A DNA stretch of 64,000 nucleotides from Sphingobacterium detergens (GTDB taxonomy: Bacteria; Bacteroidota; Bacteroidia; Sphingobacteriales; Sphingobacteriaceae), in contig NZ_RAPY01000007.1 of NCBI RefSeq assembly GCF_003610355.1, forward strand, positions 286,336 through 350,335, given 5' to 3'. Below the pieces are notes generated by a model, which made no database searches, was not told the DNA's origin, and saw only the letters and a list, made by a program, of their open reading frames with translations. Below are positions 1 to 8,448 of the stretch, piece after piece (position 1 is the first letter of the stretch; each line of letters starts with the position of its first letter). The position numbers and the translations under genes were made by a program.

Positions 1-161
1 GAAGAATGAATAGGTTCTAAATCCAATACATCATCCAAAAAATACTCCACTATCGTCTCTCCCGCATGCAAAACTTGCCCCGTCGTCGATGAGAATGACT
101 CATACGTCAAGAGATTGAGATACGCAAAGAGTGTTAAAAGATGGAATAATTTACCTAACAT
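1..161 (-). CDS. Hypothetical protein, N-terminal part only
   Basis: A minus-strand reading frame starts with ATG at 161 and stays open for 53 codons until the window edge cuts it. The protein begins MLGKLFHLLTLFAYLNLLTY, a hydrophobic stretch that could be a signal peptide or membrane anchor. An acidic segment containing EYFLDDVLDLEP follows. I do not recognise the family. It is separated from the GH92 gene downstream by a stem-loop at 221-263, so it is probably a separate unit. It is too short for a confident call, but an uninterrupted frame with an ATG and a signal-like start suggests a real gene. Confidence 0.45.
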   Translation of the reverse strand, partial: MLGKLFHLLTLFAYLNLLTYESFSSTTGQVLHAGETIVEYFLDDVLDLEPIHS

Positions 162-220
162 ATCGAATTTTCGAACCACAAAGGTATGACTTTAAATAGC
201 CAAGATTATTTTATTCGTGT

Positions 221-263
221 AAAAAAACCATGACAGCAAATAGATTGGTCATCATGGTTTTTT
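221..263 (-). terminator. Stem-loop terminator after the first GH92 gene
   Basis: The arms AAAAAACCATGA and TCATGGTTTTTT flank a loop of about 16 nt. The A-tract on the plus strand gives a U-tract on the minus strand, as expected for termination of the GH92 transcript that stops at 337. The structure is symmetric, so it could work in both directions. Confidence 0.7.
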
Positions 264-336
264 ATGTTTCACTTTTTTAAGTGAATTGTACCTGTAATTT
301 TTTTATACTATATTATTTGTTTCCTTACCTTTCGTA

Positions 337-2625
337 CTAAAACTTTTCGTTACTGAAAGAATATGGAGCATCGTCCTTCTTGGTTCCTCTATTTTTATTC
401 GGTTCTGTACTCATTTTAAATTCCAGATTTGCTCCTTTTAGGAGATCCGAATAGCGAATATAGTTTTTCTCATAAGCTTTTCCATTCCAGGAGAGCTGGT
501 TCACATAAACCTGATCGCCCCGCTCTTGTTTCGCATGAATACGGACCTCTTTCCCATTTTCGAGTTTTAAGGTAACCTTATCAAACTGAGGTGAACCAAT
601 CACATATTCCCCTGATCCGGGTGAAACAGGATAAAATCCCAATGATGAAAACACGTACCAAGCCGAAGTCTGTCCATTATCTTCATCACCACAGTAACCA
701 TCTGGTGTCGGAAGATACAGTTTATCCATGATCTTACGGACCCAATATTGTGCTTTCCATGGTTCTGCGGCATAGTTATAGAGGTAAGGCATATGTTGGA
801 TCGGCTGATTCCCATGTGCATATTGCCCCATATTCATCACCTGCATTTCACGCATCTCGTGGATCATGCTACGACTTTTCATACCTTCATAACTTGGGAT
901 AACAAAGACAGTATCCAACATGGAAACGAAAGATTTATTTCCGCCCATCAAATCTATTAGTCCCTGTGGATCATGAAATACACAAAAACTCCAATGCCAC
1001 GCATTACCCTCAGTATATTCACGGGACCAAGCACTTGGGTCAAAATTTGCGACAAAAGAACCATCCGCTTTTTTACCACGCATCAACTTTGTCGTTGGGT
1101 CAAAAAGATTTTTGTAATTCATCGCCCGTTGTGCGTAAATAGCTGTTTCAGATTTTGGTTTACCTAAGGTCTTTCCATATTCATAAATACACCAATCGTT
1201 ATAGGCATATTCCAGGGAGCGGGCCACGTTCTGGTCAACCTTTACATCCGCTGGAATATAACCTAGTTTATTATAGTACTCATGGCCAAAACGCCCAGTA
1301 GAAGAATGTTTAGGATACGCATTATGTGCACCATGTTTCAGAGCCTCCCAAAGGATTTCTTTATCATAACCTGTTCGATTGGTGACCAAAGCGTCCGCTA
1401 CTACTGATGCAGAATTATTACCGATCATAGACGCACGATGTCCTGGTGAAGACCATTCTGGCAAGTATCCACTTTCCTTGTAGGCATTCACTAAGCCCTC
1501 CTGCATGCGATCATTCATAGACGGATAGAGCAGGTTCAAAAGCGGAAATAAACTTCTGAATGTATCCCAAAAACCTGTATCTGTAAACATTTCACCAGGT
1601 AGAACCTGGCCATTATAAGGGCTATAATGAATTCGTCTTCCTGAACCATCAATTTCGGAGAAATCCCTTGGAAATAATGTTGAACGGTATAGACAGGAAT
1701 AAAATGTACGCAAGCGGTCCACGTTTTTATCCTCTACCTGAACACGCCCTAATACCTCGTTCCATTGTTGTTTACCTTCATCTACAACCTGCTCAAATGT
1801 TTTAGACTTCACTTCGTTGAGATTAAGCTCCGCTTGTTCAAAACTAATAAAGGAAGAGGCAACCTTTGCCATTACTTTCTCCCCCCTTTTTAAAGAAGGG
1901 AAGCCAATGATCGCTCCAGCATGATCATCCTGAATTTCCAATTGATTATCCTTGATATTGCCATTCCTTACTCCGGCTTGGTACGAAAAAGGCCGATCAA
2001 AAGTTATGACAAAATAATTCTTAAAATTATCTGGAACACCACCGCTATTTTTGGTCGAATAACCGATAATTTTATTTTCCTGAGGAATAACCTTGATATA
2101 CGATCCCTTATCAAAGGCATCAATAATCACATAAGCCTGTTCTGTTTTGGGAAAAGTAAATTGAAATACCGCAGCCCGTTGGGAAGGTGTAAGCTCAGTA
2201 GTGACATCATGATCTGCCAGGTAAACACTATAATAATAGGGTTTCACAACCTCGGCTTTATGCGAGAACCAACTCGCGCGTTTTTCCTGATCAAACTGCG
2301 GTTTACCTGTCATAGGCATCAACGAGAATTGTCCATAATCATTATTCCAGGGACTAGGCTGATGTGTCTGCTTAAATCCCTTGATCTTATCCGCAGTATA
2401 GGTATATACCCAACCATCACCCATATTACCTGTCTGTGGTGTCCAGAAGTTCATTCCCCAGGGACGTGCTATTGCCGGATAAGTATTTCCATTAGACAGC
2501 TCGTATTTAGATTCTGTCCCGATCAAAGGGTTTACATAGTCTACCGGAGAAGATTGTTGCGCCAAACTTATATGAGACGCAAAAAGAAAAAGGACACCGC
2601 CTGTTATTTTTTTAATGTTAAACAT
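337..2625 (-). CDS. GH92 alpha-mannosidase-family protein, Gln variant
   Basis: Secreted GH92 protein of about 762 residues. GH92 enzymes are calcium-dependent, inverting exo-alpha-mannosidases. The start is taken as the ATG at 2625 because it gives a clean signal peptide (MFNIKKITGGVLFLFASHIS then LAQ). The longer frame opens with TTG/ATG at 2664/2661, right beside the operator-like palindrome at 2667-2684. Family landmarks are VNPLIGTESKYELSNGNTYP near the N-terminus, EGNAWHWSF, HGNQPIQHMPYLYN and CGDEDNGQTSAWYV; the last carries the acidic residues of the catalytic-base and calcium region. The usual catalytic-acid Glu of HGNEP is Gln here (codon 805-807). It resembles the GH92 protein at 5926-8277 far more than the one at 2880-5174. 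It is probably transcribed alone: a strong terminator lies upstream at 2731-2793 and an operator-like site precedes it. Confidence 0.93.
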   Translation of the reverse strand: MFNIKKITGGVLFLFASHISLAQQSSPVDYVNPLIGTESKYELSNGNTYPAIARPWGMNFWTPQTGNMGDGWVYTYTADKIKGFKQTHQPSPWNNDYGQFSLMPMTGKPQFDQEKRASWFSHKAEVVKPYYYSVYLADHDVTTELTPSQRAAVFQFTFPKTEQAYVIIDAFDKGSYIKVIPQENKIIGYSTKNSGGVPDNFKNYFVITFDRPFSYQAGVRNGNIKDNQLEIQDDHAGAIIGFPSLKRGEKVMAKVASSFISFEQAELNLNEVKSKTFEQVVDEGKQQWNEVLGRVQVEDKNVDRLRTFYSCLYRSTLFPRDFSEIDGSGRRIHYSPYNGQVLPGEMFTDTGFWDTFRSLFPLLNLLYPSMNDRMQEGLVNAYKESGYLPEWSSPGHRASMIGNNSASVVADALVTNRTGYDKEILWEALKHGAHNAYPKHSSTGRFGHEYYNKLGYIPADVKVDQNVARSLEYAYNDWCIYEYGKTLGKPKSETAIYAQRAMNYKNLFDPTTKLMRGKKADGSFVANFDPSAWSREYTEGNAWHWSFCVFHDPQGLIDLMGGNKSFVSMLDTVFVIPSYEGMKSRSMIHEMREMQVMNMGQYAHGNQPIQHMPYLYNYAAEPWKAQYWVRKIMDKLYLPTPDGYCGDEDNGQTSAWYVFSSLGFYPVSPGSGEYVIGSPQFDKVTLKLENGKEVRIHAKQERGDQVYVNQLSWNGKAYEKNYIRYSDLLKGANLEFKMSTEPNKNRGTKKDDAPYSFSNEKF

Positions 2626-2666
2626 AATTCTTGTTTTGGTTGAAGCCGTCCTAAAATTCATCAAAA

Positions 2667-2684
2667 AGCTAAAACGTATTAGTA
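2667..2684. promoter_or_regulatory. LacI-type operator candidate
   Basis: The sequence AGCTAAAACGTATTAGTA differs only in its first two bases from the site at 8303-8320. It is a near-palindrome with a central CG, the usual symmetry of LacI-family operators. It lies about 41 nt upstream of the preferred GH92 start at 2625. The neighbouring LacI-type gene (8449-9435) is the obvious candidate regulator. Confidence 0.6.
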
Positions 2685-2730
2685 AATATAAATAAGAAAT
2701 TTAAATATAGGGGATAACAAGCCTATTTTC

Positions 2731-2793
2731 ACAAGATGGTTACAAAAAAATCCCCTATTCAAGTGGTTATTTGAATAGGGGATTGTATCTTGT
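2731..2793 (-). terminator. Strong terminator after the GH92-BSP-GH92 operon
   Basis: A perfect 14-bp stem, AATCCCCTATTCAA (2749-2762) with TTGAATAGGGGATT (2771-2784), is followed on the minus strand by a run of seven U. An outer pair, ACAAGAT and ATCTTGT, extends the structure. It lies about 95 nt beyond the GH92 stop at 2880. Confidence 0.85.
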
Positions 2794-2879
2794 AAAACAT
2801 GACCAAACGCGGTTTTACCCATTCTATCTGATATCGTTTGGCATCTGTTTGAATTTTATCATGCGTATGGACAAATATG

Positions 2880-5174
2880 CTATTTACGCGGTTTACTACT
2901 CATTGTATAGATCAATTCACCACCATTCGTTAGGCTACTATACGATAGTTTCAAATTGTCCAGGAGTTTACCATTCAAGGTTACCGATTTAACATATACA
3001 TTCTTCTCAGATTGGTTACGCACAGTAATAGCAATACTCTTTCCGTTTTCTAGATTGATCTTTGCAGATTTCACTAATGGGCTTCCAATCCAATAGGCAT
3101 CTTCGCCCGGTGCTACAGGATAAAATCCAAGCGCTGTAAACAGATACCAGGCAGACATCTGTCCACAGTCATCATTTCCACCCAACCCAGCATGTCCATT
3201 ATGATATTGATTTCGGATAATCTGACGTAAACGTGCCTGCGCCTTCCAAGGGCTCTGAGTCATGTTATACAAATAGGCAACATGATGCGAAGGCTCATTT
3301 CCATGTACATAATTCCCAATAATTCCATCCCGGGTGATATCCTCGGTATGCTCAAAATATTTATCGGGTAATTCCATTGTAAATAAAGAATCCAGATAGG
3401 TCTCCAGTTTCTTTTGACCACCCATAAGCTCCATCATCTCTCGGGGTTGATGTGGAACGTACAAGCTATAATTCCATGAATTCCCTTCAATGAAGCCTTG
3501 GCCATGGGTATCTAATACATCAAATTTCTCCTTAAATTTCCCTTGAGAATTCTTTGGTCGCATAAAGCCTATTGCCGGGTCATAAAGCGATTTCCAACTC
3601 TCAGCACGTTTCGAAAAAGTACGGTAGATATCTTCTTTACCCAGCTTCTTTGCCAATTGCGCGATACACCAGTCATCGTAAGCATATTCCAGTGTATTGG
3701 AAACTGAAGTACCAGACACATCATCCGGAACATAGCCTTTATCCATATAGGCACCTATTCCTTCATAATTACGTGTATTTGCAGTTTGCACACAAGCCTG
3801 TAATGCCGCTTCGGGATCACCTTTATACACGCCTTTCAATATGGCATCAACGATGACAGATACCGAGTGATAACCACTCATACACCAATTGTCATTGGCA
3901 TAATGCGACCAGATCGGCAACATTTTCAATACGCTCTGATCGTAATGCGCCATCATCGACGCTACGATATCTGCATTGCGCGAAGGGTTAATCAGATTCA
4001 GAAGCGGATGGAATGCTCTAAACGTATCCCAAAGCGAAAACGACGTATAATTCGTAAAACCCTTAGCCTGATGAATCTCCTGATCTAATCCCTTATATTC
4101 ACCATTTTGATCCATATAAATGGTCGGCATCATACTGGCATGATACATGGCTGTATAGAAATTGATCAGATCCTCTTTATTCAACATATCCACTTCAATT
4201 TTCTGAAGTTCCTTTTCCCATGCCGTTTGTCCTGCACGCACATATCCATCAAAATTCCAGTTCGGAGCTTCAACTTCCATATTGTTGAGTGCATTCTTCA
4301 TACTCACCGGGCTTAGCGCAACTTTCATCAGAATAGATTCGTCGGCTTTCGTGTCGAAGTCCAAATGCAGCTTGATGTTGTGAGCGGCTAGATCGGGAAA
4401 ATTATGCTGTTGATCAAACTTACGCCAAAAACCGTTATACACTGATTTCCCATCTTCATATTTAGCGCCATAGTTTTTGAATGGTTTGGATGTCTTTATC
4501 GCAAAATAAACGGTACGTGTACGGGACCATCCATTCGTTTGGCGATATCCTACCAAAGTCGAGTCATTCAATACCTTGACAACCGTCCAAACATTTTTAC
4601 CGTCATAATTATAAATTCCAGCAGTTAAATCCACCACAAGATGTGAAGCATCTGATTTTGGGAAGGTATAACGATGAATCCCTACGCGTGTGGTGGTTGT
4701 TAATTCTGCTTTAATCTGATGTTTATCAAGCAAAACACTATAATAATTGGGCTCGGCACGTTCATTTGCATGCGAATAAGGAGATCTATATCCCTCCTGA
4801 GGTTTATCTACAGTTCCTGGATTGAGCTGCACCTTCCCCTGGGTCGGCATAACTAATATATCTCCAAGATCAGAGTGACCGGTACCACTAAAGTGTGTAT
4901 GGCTAAAGCCCACAATCGTTGGGTCACCATACTGGTAGCCAGCACAGTATTTATACACATCACCATTGTACTGTCCGTTTACAGCATAGGATAAGGTATC
5001 CGTATCTGGACTTAGTTGTACCGCTCCGAAAGGAACTGTCGCCCCGGGGAAAGTATGCCCCATCCGAGCGGTTCCGATCAGTGGTTTGACATACTGAATC
5101 AATTTGGTTTCCTGTGCTCTTAATAAATAAGGGGCACATAGCAAACCGAAACAAACTAAACTTCTTATGTTCAT
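2880..5174 (-). CDS. GH92 exo-alpha-mannosidase, canonical Glu
   Basis: Secreted GH92 protein of 764 residues (MNIRSLVCFGLLCAPYLLRA signal peptide). It should remove terminal alpha-mannose by a calcium-dependent inverting mechanism. Landmarks are YVKPLIGTARMGHTFPGATV, the core YAYDDWCIAQLAKKLGKE, EGNSWNYSLYVPHQPREMM, HGNEPSHHVAYLYN and GGNDDCGQMSAWYLFTALG. The catalytic-acid Glu is present at residue 627 (codon 3294-3296), unlike the two neighbouring GH92 proteins. The gene follows the BSP peptidase by 10 nt and is the last gene of the operon starting at 8277. Linkage specificity (alpha-1,2, 1,3, 1,4 or 1,6) cannot be read from sequence by eye. Confidence 0.95.
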   Translation of the reverse strand: MNIRSLVCFGLLCAPYLLRAQETKLIQYVKPLIGTARMGHTFPGATVPFGAVQLSPDTDTLSYAVNGQYNGDVYKYCAGYQYGDPTIVGFSHTHFSGTGHSDLGDILVMPTQGKVQLNPGTVDKPQEGYRSPYSHANERAEPNYYSVLLDKHQIKAELTTTTRVGIHRYTFPKSDASHLVVDLTAGIYNYDGKNVWTVVKVLNDSTLVGYRQTNGWSRTRTVYFAIKTSKPFKNYGAKYEDGKSVYNGFWRKFDQQHNFPDLAAHNIKLHLDFDTKADESILMKVALSPVSMKNALNNMEVEAPNWNFDGYVRAGQTAWEKELQKIEVDMLNKEDLINFYTAMYHASMMPTIYMDQNGEYKGLDQEIHQAKGFTNYTSFSLWDTFRAFHPLLNLINPSRNADIVASMMAHYDQSVLKMLPIWSHYANDNWCMSGYHSVSVIVDAILKGVYKGDPEAALQACVQTANTRNYEGIGAYMDKGYVPDDVSGTSVSNTLEYAYDDWCIAQLAKKLGKEDIYRTFSKRAESWKSLYDPAIGFMRPKNSQGKFKEKFDVLDTHGQGFIEGNSWNYSLYVPHQPREMMELMGGQKKLETYLDSLFTMELPDKYFEHTEDITRDGIIGNYVHGNEPSHHVAYLYNMTQSPWKAQARLRQIIRNQYHNGHAGLGGNDDCGQMSAWYLFTALGFYPVAPGEDAYWIGSPLVKSAKINLENGKSIAITVRNQSEKNVYVKSVTLNGKLLDNLKLSYSSLTNGGELIYTMSSKPRK

Positions 5175-5184
5175 CGCTTAAGGA

Positions 5185-5904
5185 TTAGATCTTTGGATTT
5201 TGACTATAAGCACTCCACAACTCGTCAATCGTCTTTCCGGTCTGCGCTTTCCAGAAATCATCTGTATACGTTTTACTCCGCATTGCTCCATCTAATTTTT
5301 TAACAAAATCCTTTTTCACATTTTTGTTAATCCAATAGAGGAATCGTGCCGTAGTACGGTAAGAATCTGTATACTTTTGTTTCGCTGTATACTCAGGTAA
5401 TTTCCAATTTGCTCCGGCATTATCTATTCCGTCATCAAAACGAACAAAATCCGCTACCCCCTCGGTTACCCACCACGGCCCAGCCCCATCAGGATAAGCC
5501 TGAACAATGTGCATTACTTCATGGGTAACAACATCGATATCACCTGGATTTTTGGCAAACCACTCCGGGCTATATCGTACAATACCTCCAGCTGTTGCGG
5601 CCACCCCTTTATAATCTGGATCAATAACAAAAGACACCTTTTTTATGGTCTTGTTATTATATTTTTTTGCCAGCTTGGGATAATTAGTGAAATAAGCTGC
5701 TACCAATCTTTCCTTTAGTGCAGGACTAAAATCCTTGTCTTTATTGATCCAGATTAAGGTATATCCGCCTTTAGTGATACTGTCGACATCTACAGCCACC
5801 TTTCGATCATTTTGTGTATGCTGCCAATTATCCTGTGCGGAAAGCGAGCAAGAATACATTAAAGCGACAACAGCAAGCGTTCTTTTCAAATATTTAAAGT
5901 TCAT
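5185..5904 (-). CDS. Secreted basic-secretory-protein (BSP) family metallopeptidase
   Basis: A 239-residue protein with a signal peptide (KRTLAVVALMYSCSLSAQ). The zinc motif HEVMH lies at residues 128-132, followed by WWVTEGVADFVRF, the typical arrangement of the plant-type basic secretory protein domain (DUF/BSP peptidase). The domain fills almost the whole mature protein. It is 21 nt from the GH92 gene upstream and 10 nt from the one downstream, so the three are one operon. Proteins of this family are putative metallopeptidases; the substrate is not known. In this context it could open a mannosylated glycoprotein for the mannosidases, which is inference. Confidence 0.85.
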   Translation of the reverse strand: MNFKYLKRTLAVVALMYSCSLSAQDNWQHTQNDRKVAVDVDSITKGGYTLIWINKDKDFSPALKERLVAAYFTNYPKLAKKYNNKTIKKVSFVIDPDYKGVAATAGGIVRYSPEWFAKNPGDIDVVTHEVMHIVQAYPDGAGPWWVTEGVADFVRFDDGIDNAGANWKLPEYTAKQKYTDSYRTTARFLYWINKNVKKDFVKKLDGAMRSKTYTDDFWKAQTGKTIDELWSAYSQNPKI

Positions 5905-5925
5905 AATTAGGTTATTGTTATTTTC

Positions 5926-8277
5926 TTATTTCTTCTTTTTTGCTTTTTTTGAACTCAGCCTATCCTTCAATTCACTTGTCATCGAATATGGAGCTGCACT
6001 CAAGGTTGTTCCCCTATTATAATTTGGTTTAGCTGTCATATCAAAATTAAGATTCCCACCTTCATGGAGTGCTTTATGACTTAACCAGTTTTTACCATAA
6101 TTTGTTCCATTCAACTGCAGCGCATTGACATAAACATTTTCATCCGAATTTTTAGGTGCATCTATTGTCAGAGTCTTACCATTTTCGAACGTTAATGTAG
6201 CTTTTTTAAATAAAGGAGCCCCAAGCACATATTCGTCTGTCGCTGGACAAACCGGATAAAAACCTAAAGCAGAAAATACATACCACGCCGATGTTTGACC
6301 ATTATCTTCATCGCCACAATAACCGTCAGGAGTTGGCTTATACATTCTGTCCATAACCTGACGCACCCAATACTGCGTTTTCCATGGTTGGCCAGCATAA
6401 TTATACAGGTATGGCATATGCTGAATCGGCTGGTTGCCATGTGCATATTGCCCCATATTAGCAACCTGCATCTCCCGAATTTCATGGATAATACCACCAT
6501 AATAGCTATCATCATAATTTGGAGCCTGAACAAATACAGAGTCCAACATATTGACAAAAGTTTTCTCTCCACCCATTAAATCAATCAGTCCCTGCACATC
6601 ATGGAACACACTCCAGGAGTAATGCCAACTATTGCCTTCAGTGAATGCATCCCCCCATTTCAGTGGATTGAAAGGAGCTTGGAATTTACCATCTTTATTT
6701 TTACCACGCATTAAATTGGTGGAAGGATCAAATAAGTTCTTATAATTTTGAGCACGTTTAGCATAGAGATCAATTTCAGCCTTAGGACGGTTCAATGCTT
6801 TTGCCAATTGGTATATTGTAAAGTCATCATAAGCATATTCTAATGTCCGGGCAGCATTTTCATTGATTTTAACATCATAAGGAACGTAGCCTAAGCTATT
6901 GTAATATTCAACACCTTTGCGTCCAACAGCTGTCATTGGCCCCTCATTGTTTGCACCATGTTGCAAGGCCTCATATAGTTTGTTGATATCATAACCACGC
7001 AAGCCTTTCATATAGGCATCCGATACTACCGAAGCAGAGTTGTTACCAACCATGATATCCGCATATCCAGGGCTGCTCCATTCAGGGAGAAACCCACCCT
7101 CCAGATAAGCATTAAGCAATCCCTCCTGCATTTCTTTATTGATAGAAGGATACATAAAGTTTAGGAAAGGATACAAGGCTCTAAAGGTGTCCCAAAAGCC
7201 TGTACCACCAAACAAATATCCTGGTAGCGTTTTACCATTATATGGGCTGTAATGGACGGCCTTTCCTTGCGCATCGATTTCATATAGTTTATTCGGAAAA
7301 AATAATGTGCGATACATTGTCGAATAAAATGTGCGCAATTGATCAATATCATCACCTTCTACCTTAATTTTACCTAAGGTCGTATTCCATATCTGGCGTC
7401 CATCTTCTTTAATTTGGTCAAATGACTTATTACCAAGCTCATTTAAGTTTAACAAAGCTTGGTCAGCACTGATAAAAGAGGACGCAACCTTTACCTGAAC
7501 AGGTTTTGATTTATCCTTCACTTTGAAACCAACGATGGCACCTGTATGGTCACCTTTGATTTGCAGCTGGCCGTCTTTCTTTTCTTTTCCCTCCCAGGTA
7601 GCAACACTAGCAAAAGGTTGATCGAAAACAAGGACAAAATAGTTCTTGAAATTTTCAGGCAATGGGCCGCGTGCATATTTCGACGAATAGCCAATGATCA
7701 TATTTTTTTCGGGGATGATCTGCACTTCCGAACCTTTTTCATAAGCGTCCAAAACGATATAAGCATCATCCGTCTTATTGAAGGAGATACGAAACATCGC
7801 GGCACGTTCAGTCGGTGTCATCTCTGCTGTCACATCGTGATCAGCCAAGTACACTGAGTAATAATATGGTTTTACAATTTCCGCTTTATGCGAAAACCAG
7901 CTTGCACGTTCATCCTGATCAAAAACAGGCTTTCCAGTAACAGGCATAATAGAGAAAACACCATAATCATTCATCCAAGGAGAAGGCTGATGTGTCTGCT
8001 TCAAACCACGGATTTTATCAGCTGTATATTGATACTGCCATCCATCGCCATTTTTCCCGGTCTGTGGGGTCCACATATTCATCCCCCATGGTCTTGCTAT
8101 GGAAGGATAAGTATTCCCGTTGGATAGCTCAAATTTGGATTCTGTACCCATCAAAGGATTCACCAGATCGACAGCCTCCATTTGCTGTCCTCTAAACTTC
8201 TGAGCCAAAACCGGTTTTGCGCAAAACAAACCCAAGGACAATAATGACCCCAGAAAAACACTTAATGATTTCTTCAT
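5926..8277 (-). CDS. GH92 alpha-mannosidase-family protein, Gln variant
   Basis: Secreted GH92 protein of 783 residues (signal MKKSLSVFLGSLLSLGLFCA). Landmarks are LVNPLMGTESKFELSNGNTY, EGNSWHYSWSVFHDVQGL, HGNQPIQHMPYLYN and CGDEDNGQTSAWYVFSALGF. As in the GH92 gene at 337-2625, the Glu of HGNEP is replaced by Gln (residue 616, codon 6430-6432). The C-terminus is a lysine-rich tail (SSKKAKKKK). It is the first gene of a three-gene operon with the BSP peptidase and the canonical GH92. A CG-centred palindrome lies 26-43 nt upstream of its ATG, well placed for a repressor to block transcription. The two Gln variants appear to be paralogues with a shared, specialised substrate. Confidence 0.95.
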   Translation of the reverse strand: MKKSLSVFLGSLLSLGLFCAKPVLAQKFRGQQMEAVDLVNPLMGTESKFELSNGNTYPSIARPWGMNMWTPQTGKNGDGWQYQYTADKIRGLKQTHQPSPWMNDYGVFSIMPVTGKPVFDQDERASWFSHKAEIVKPYYYSVYLADHDVTAEMTPTERAAMFRISFNKTDDAYIVLDAYEKGSEVQIIPEKNMIIGYSSKYARGPLPENFKNYFVLVFDQPFASVATWEGKEKKDGQLQIKGDHTGAIVGFKVKDKSKPVQVKVASSFISADQALLNLNELGNKSFDQIKEDGRQIWNTTLGKIKVEGDDIDQLRTFYSTMYRTLFFPNKLYEIDAQGKAVHYSPYNGKTLPGYLFGGTGFWDTFRALYPFLNFMYPSINKEMQEGLLNAYLEGGFLPEWSSPGYADIMVGNNSASVVSDAYMKGLRGYDINKLYEALQHGANNEGPMTAVGRKGVEYYNSLGYVPYDVKINENAARTLEYAYDDFTIYQLAKALNRPKAEIDLYAKRAQNYKNLFDPSTNLMRGKNKDGKFQAPFNPLKWGDAFTEGNSWHYSWSVFHDVQGLIDLMGGEKTFVNMLDSVFVQAPNYDDSYYGGIIHEIREMQVANMGQYAHGNQPIQHMPYLYNYAGQPWKTQYWVRQVMDRMYKPTPDGYCGDEDNGQTSAWYVFSALGFYPVCPATDEYVLGAPLFKKATLTFENGKTLTIDAPKNSDENVYVNALQLNGTNYGKNWLSHKALHEGGNLNFDMTAKPNYNRGTTLSAAPYSMTSELKDRLSSKKAKKKK

Positions 8278-8302
8278 TATTTAGGATATATATAAATATT
8301 TC

Positions 8303-8320
8303 TACTAAAACGTATTAGTA
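8303..8320. promoter_or_regulatory. LacI-type operator candidate
   Basis: TACTAAAACGTATTAGTA reads the same on both strands except for one symmetric pair of mismatches (TACTAA-x-ACGT-x-TTAGTA). It has the central CG of LacI-family operators and is shared with 2667-2684. It sits between the LacI-type gene and the GH92 operon, just upstream of the GH92 ATG at 8277. Confidence 0.65.
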
Positions 8321-8448
8321 AAGATATAAAAAAGAATATTAAATCAAAAAAACTCGGAGCTTTCGCATATTAGGTCTTATGATTTTTACAATAAGGCTTT
8401 ATTTTTTAGAACAAATTTCGGACTTATCCCCGCTTCAGGTATTTGATA

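Noticed and set aside
1921..2643. A 240-codon plus-strand frame opposite the first GH92 gene
   Set aside because: It lies antisense to a clear GH92 coding region, has no recognisable domain and its composition reflects the complementary codons.
2731..2793. The long inverted repeat considered as a mobile-element end
   Set aside because: It has a U-tract in the right position after the GH92 stop and no transposase or target duplication nearby, so it is a terminator.
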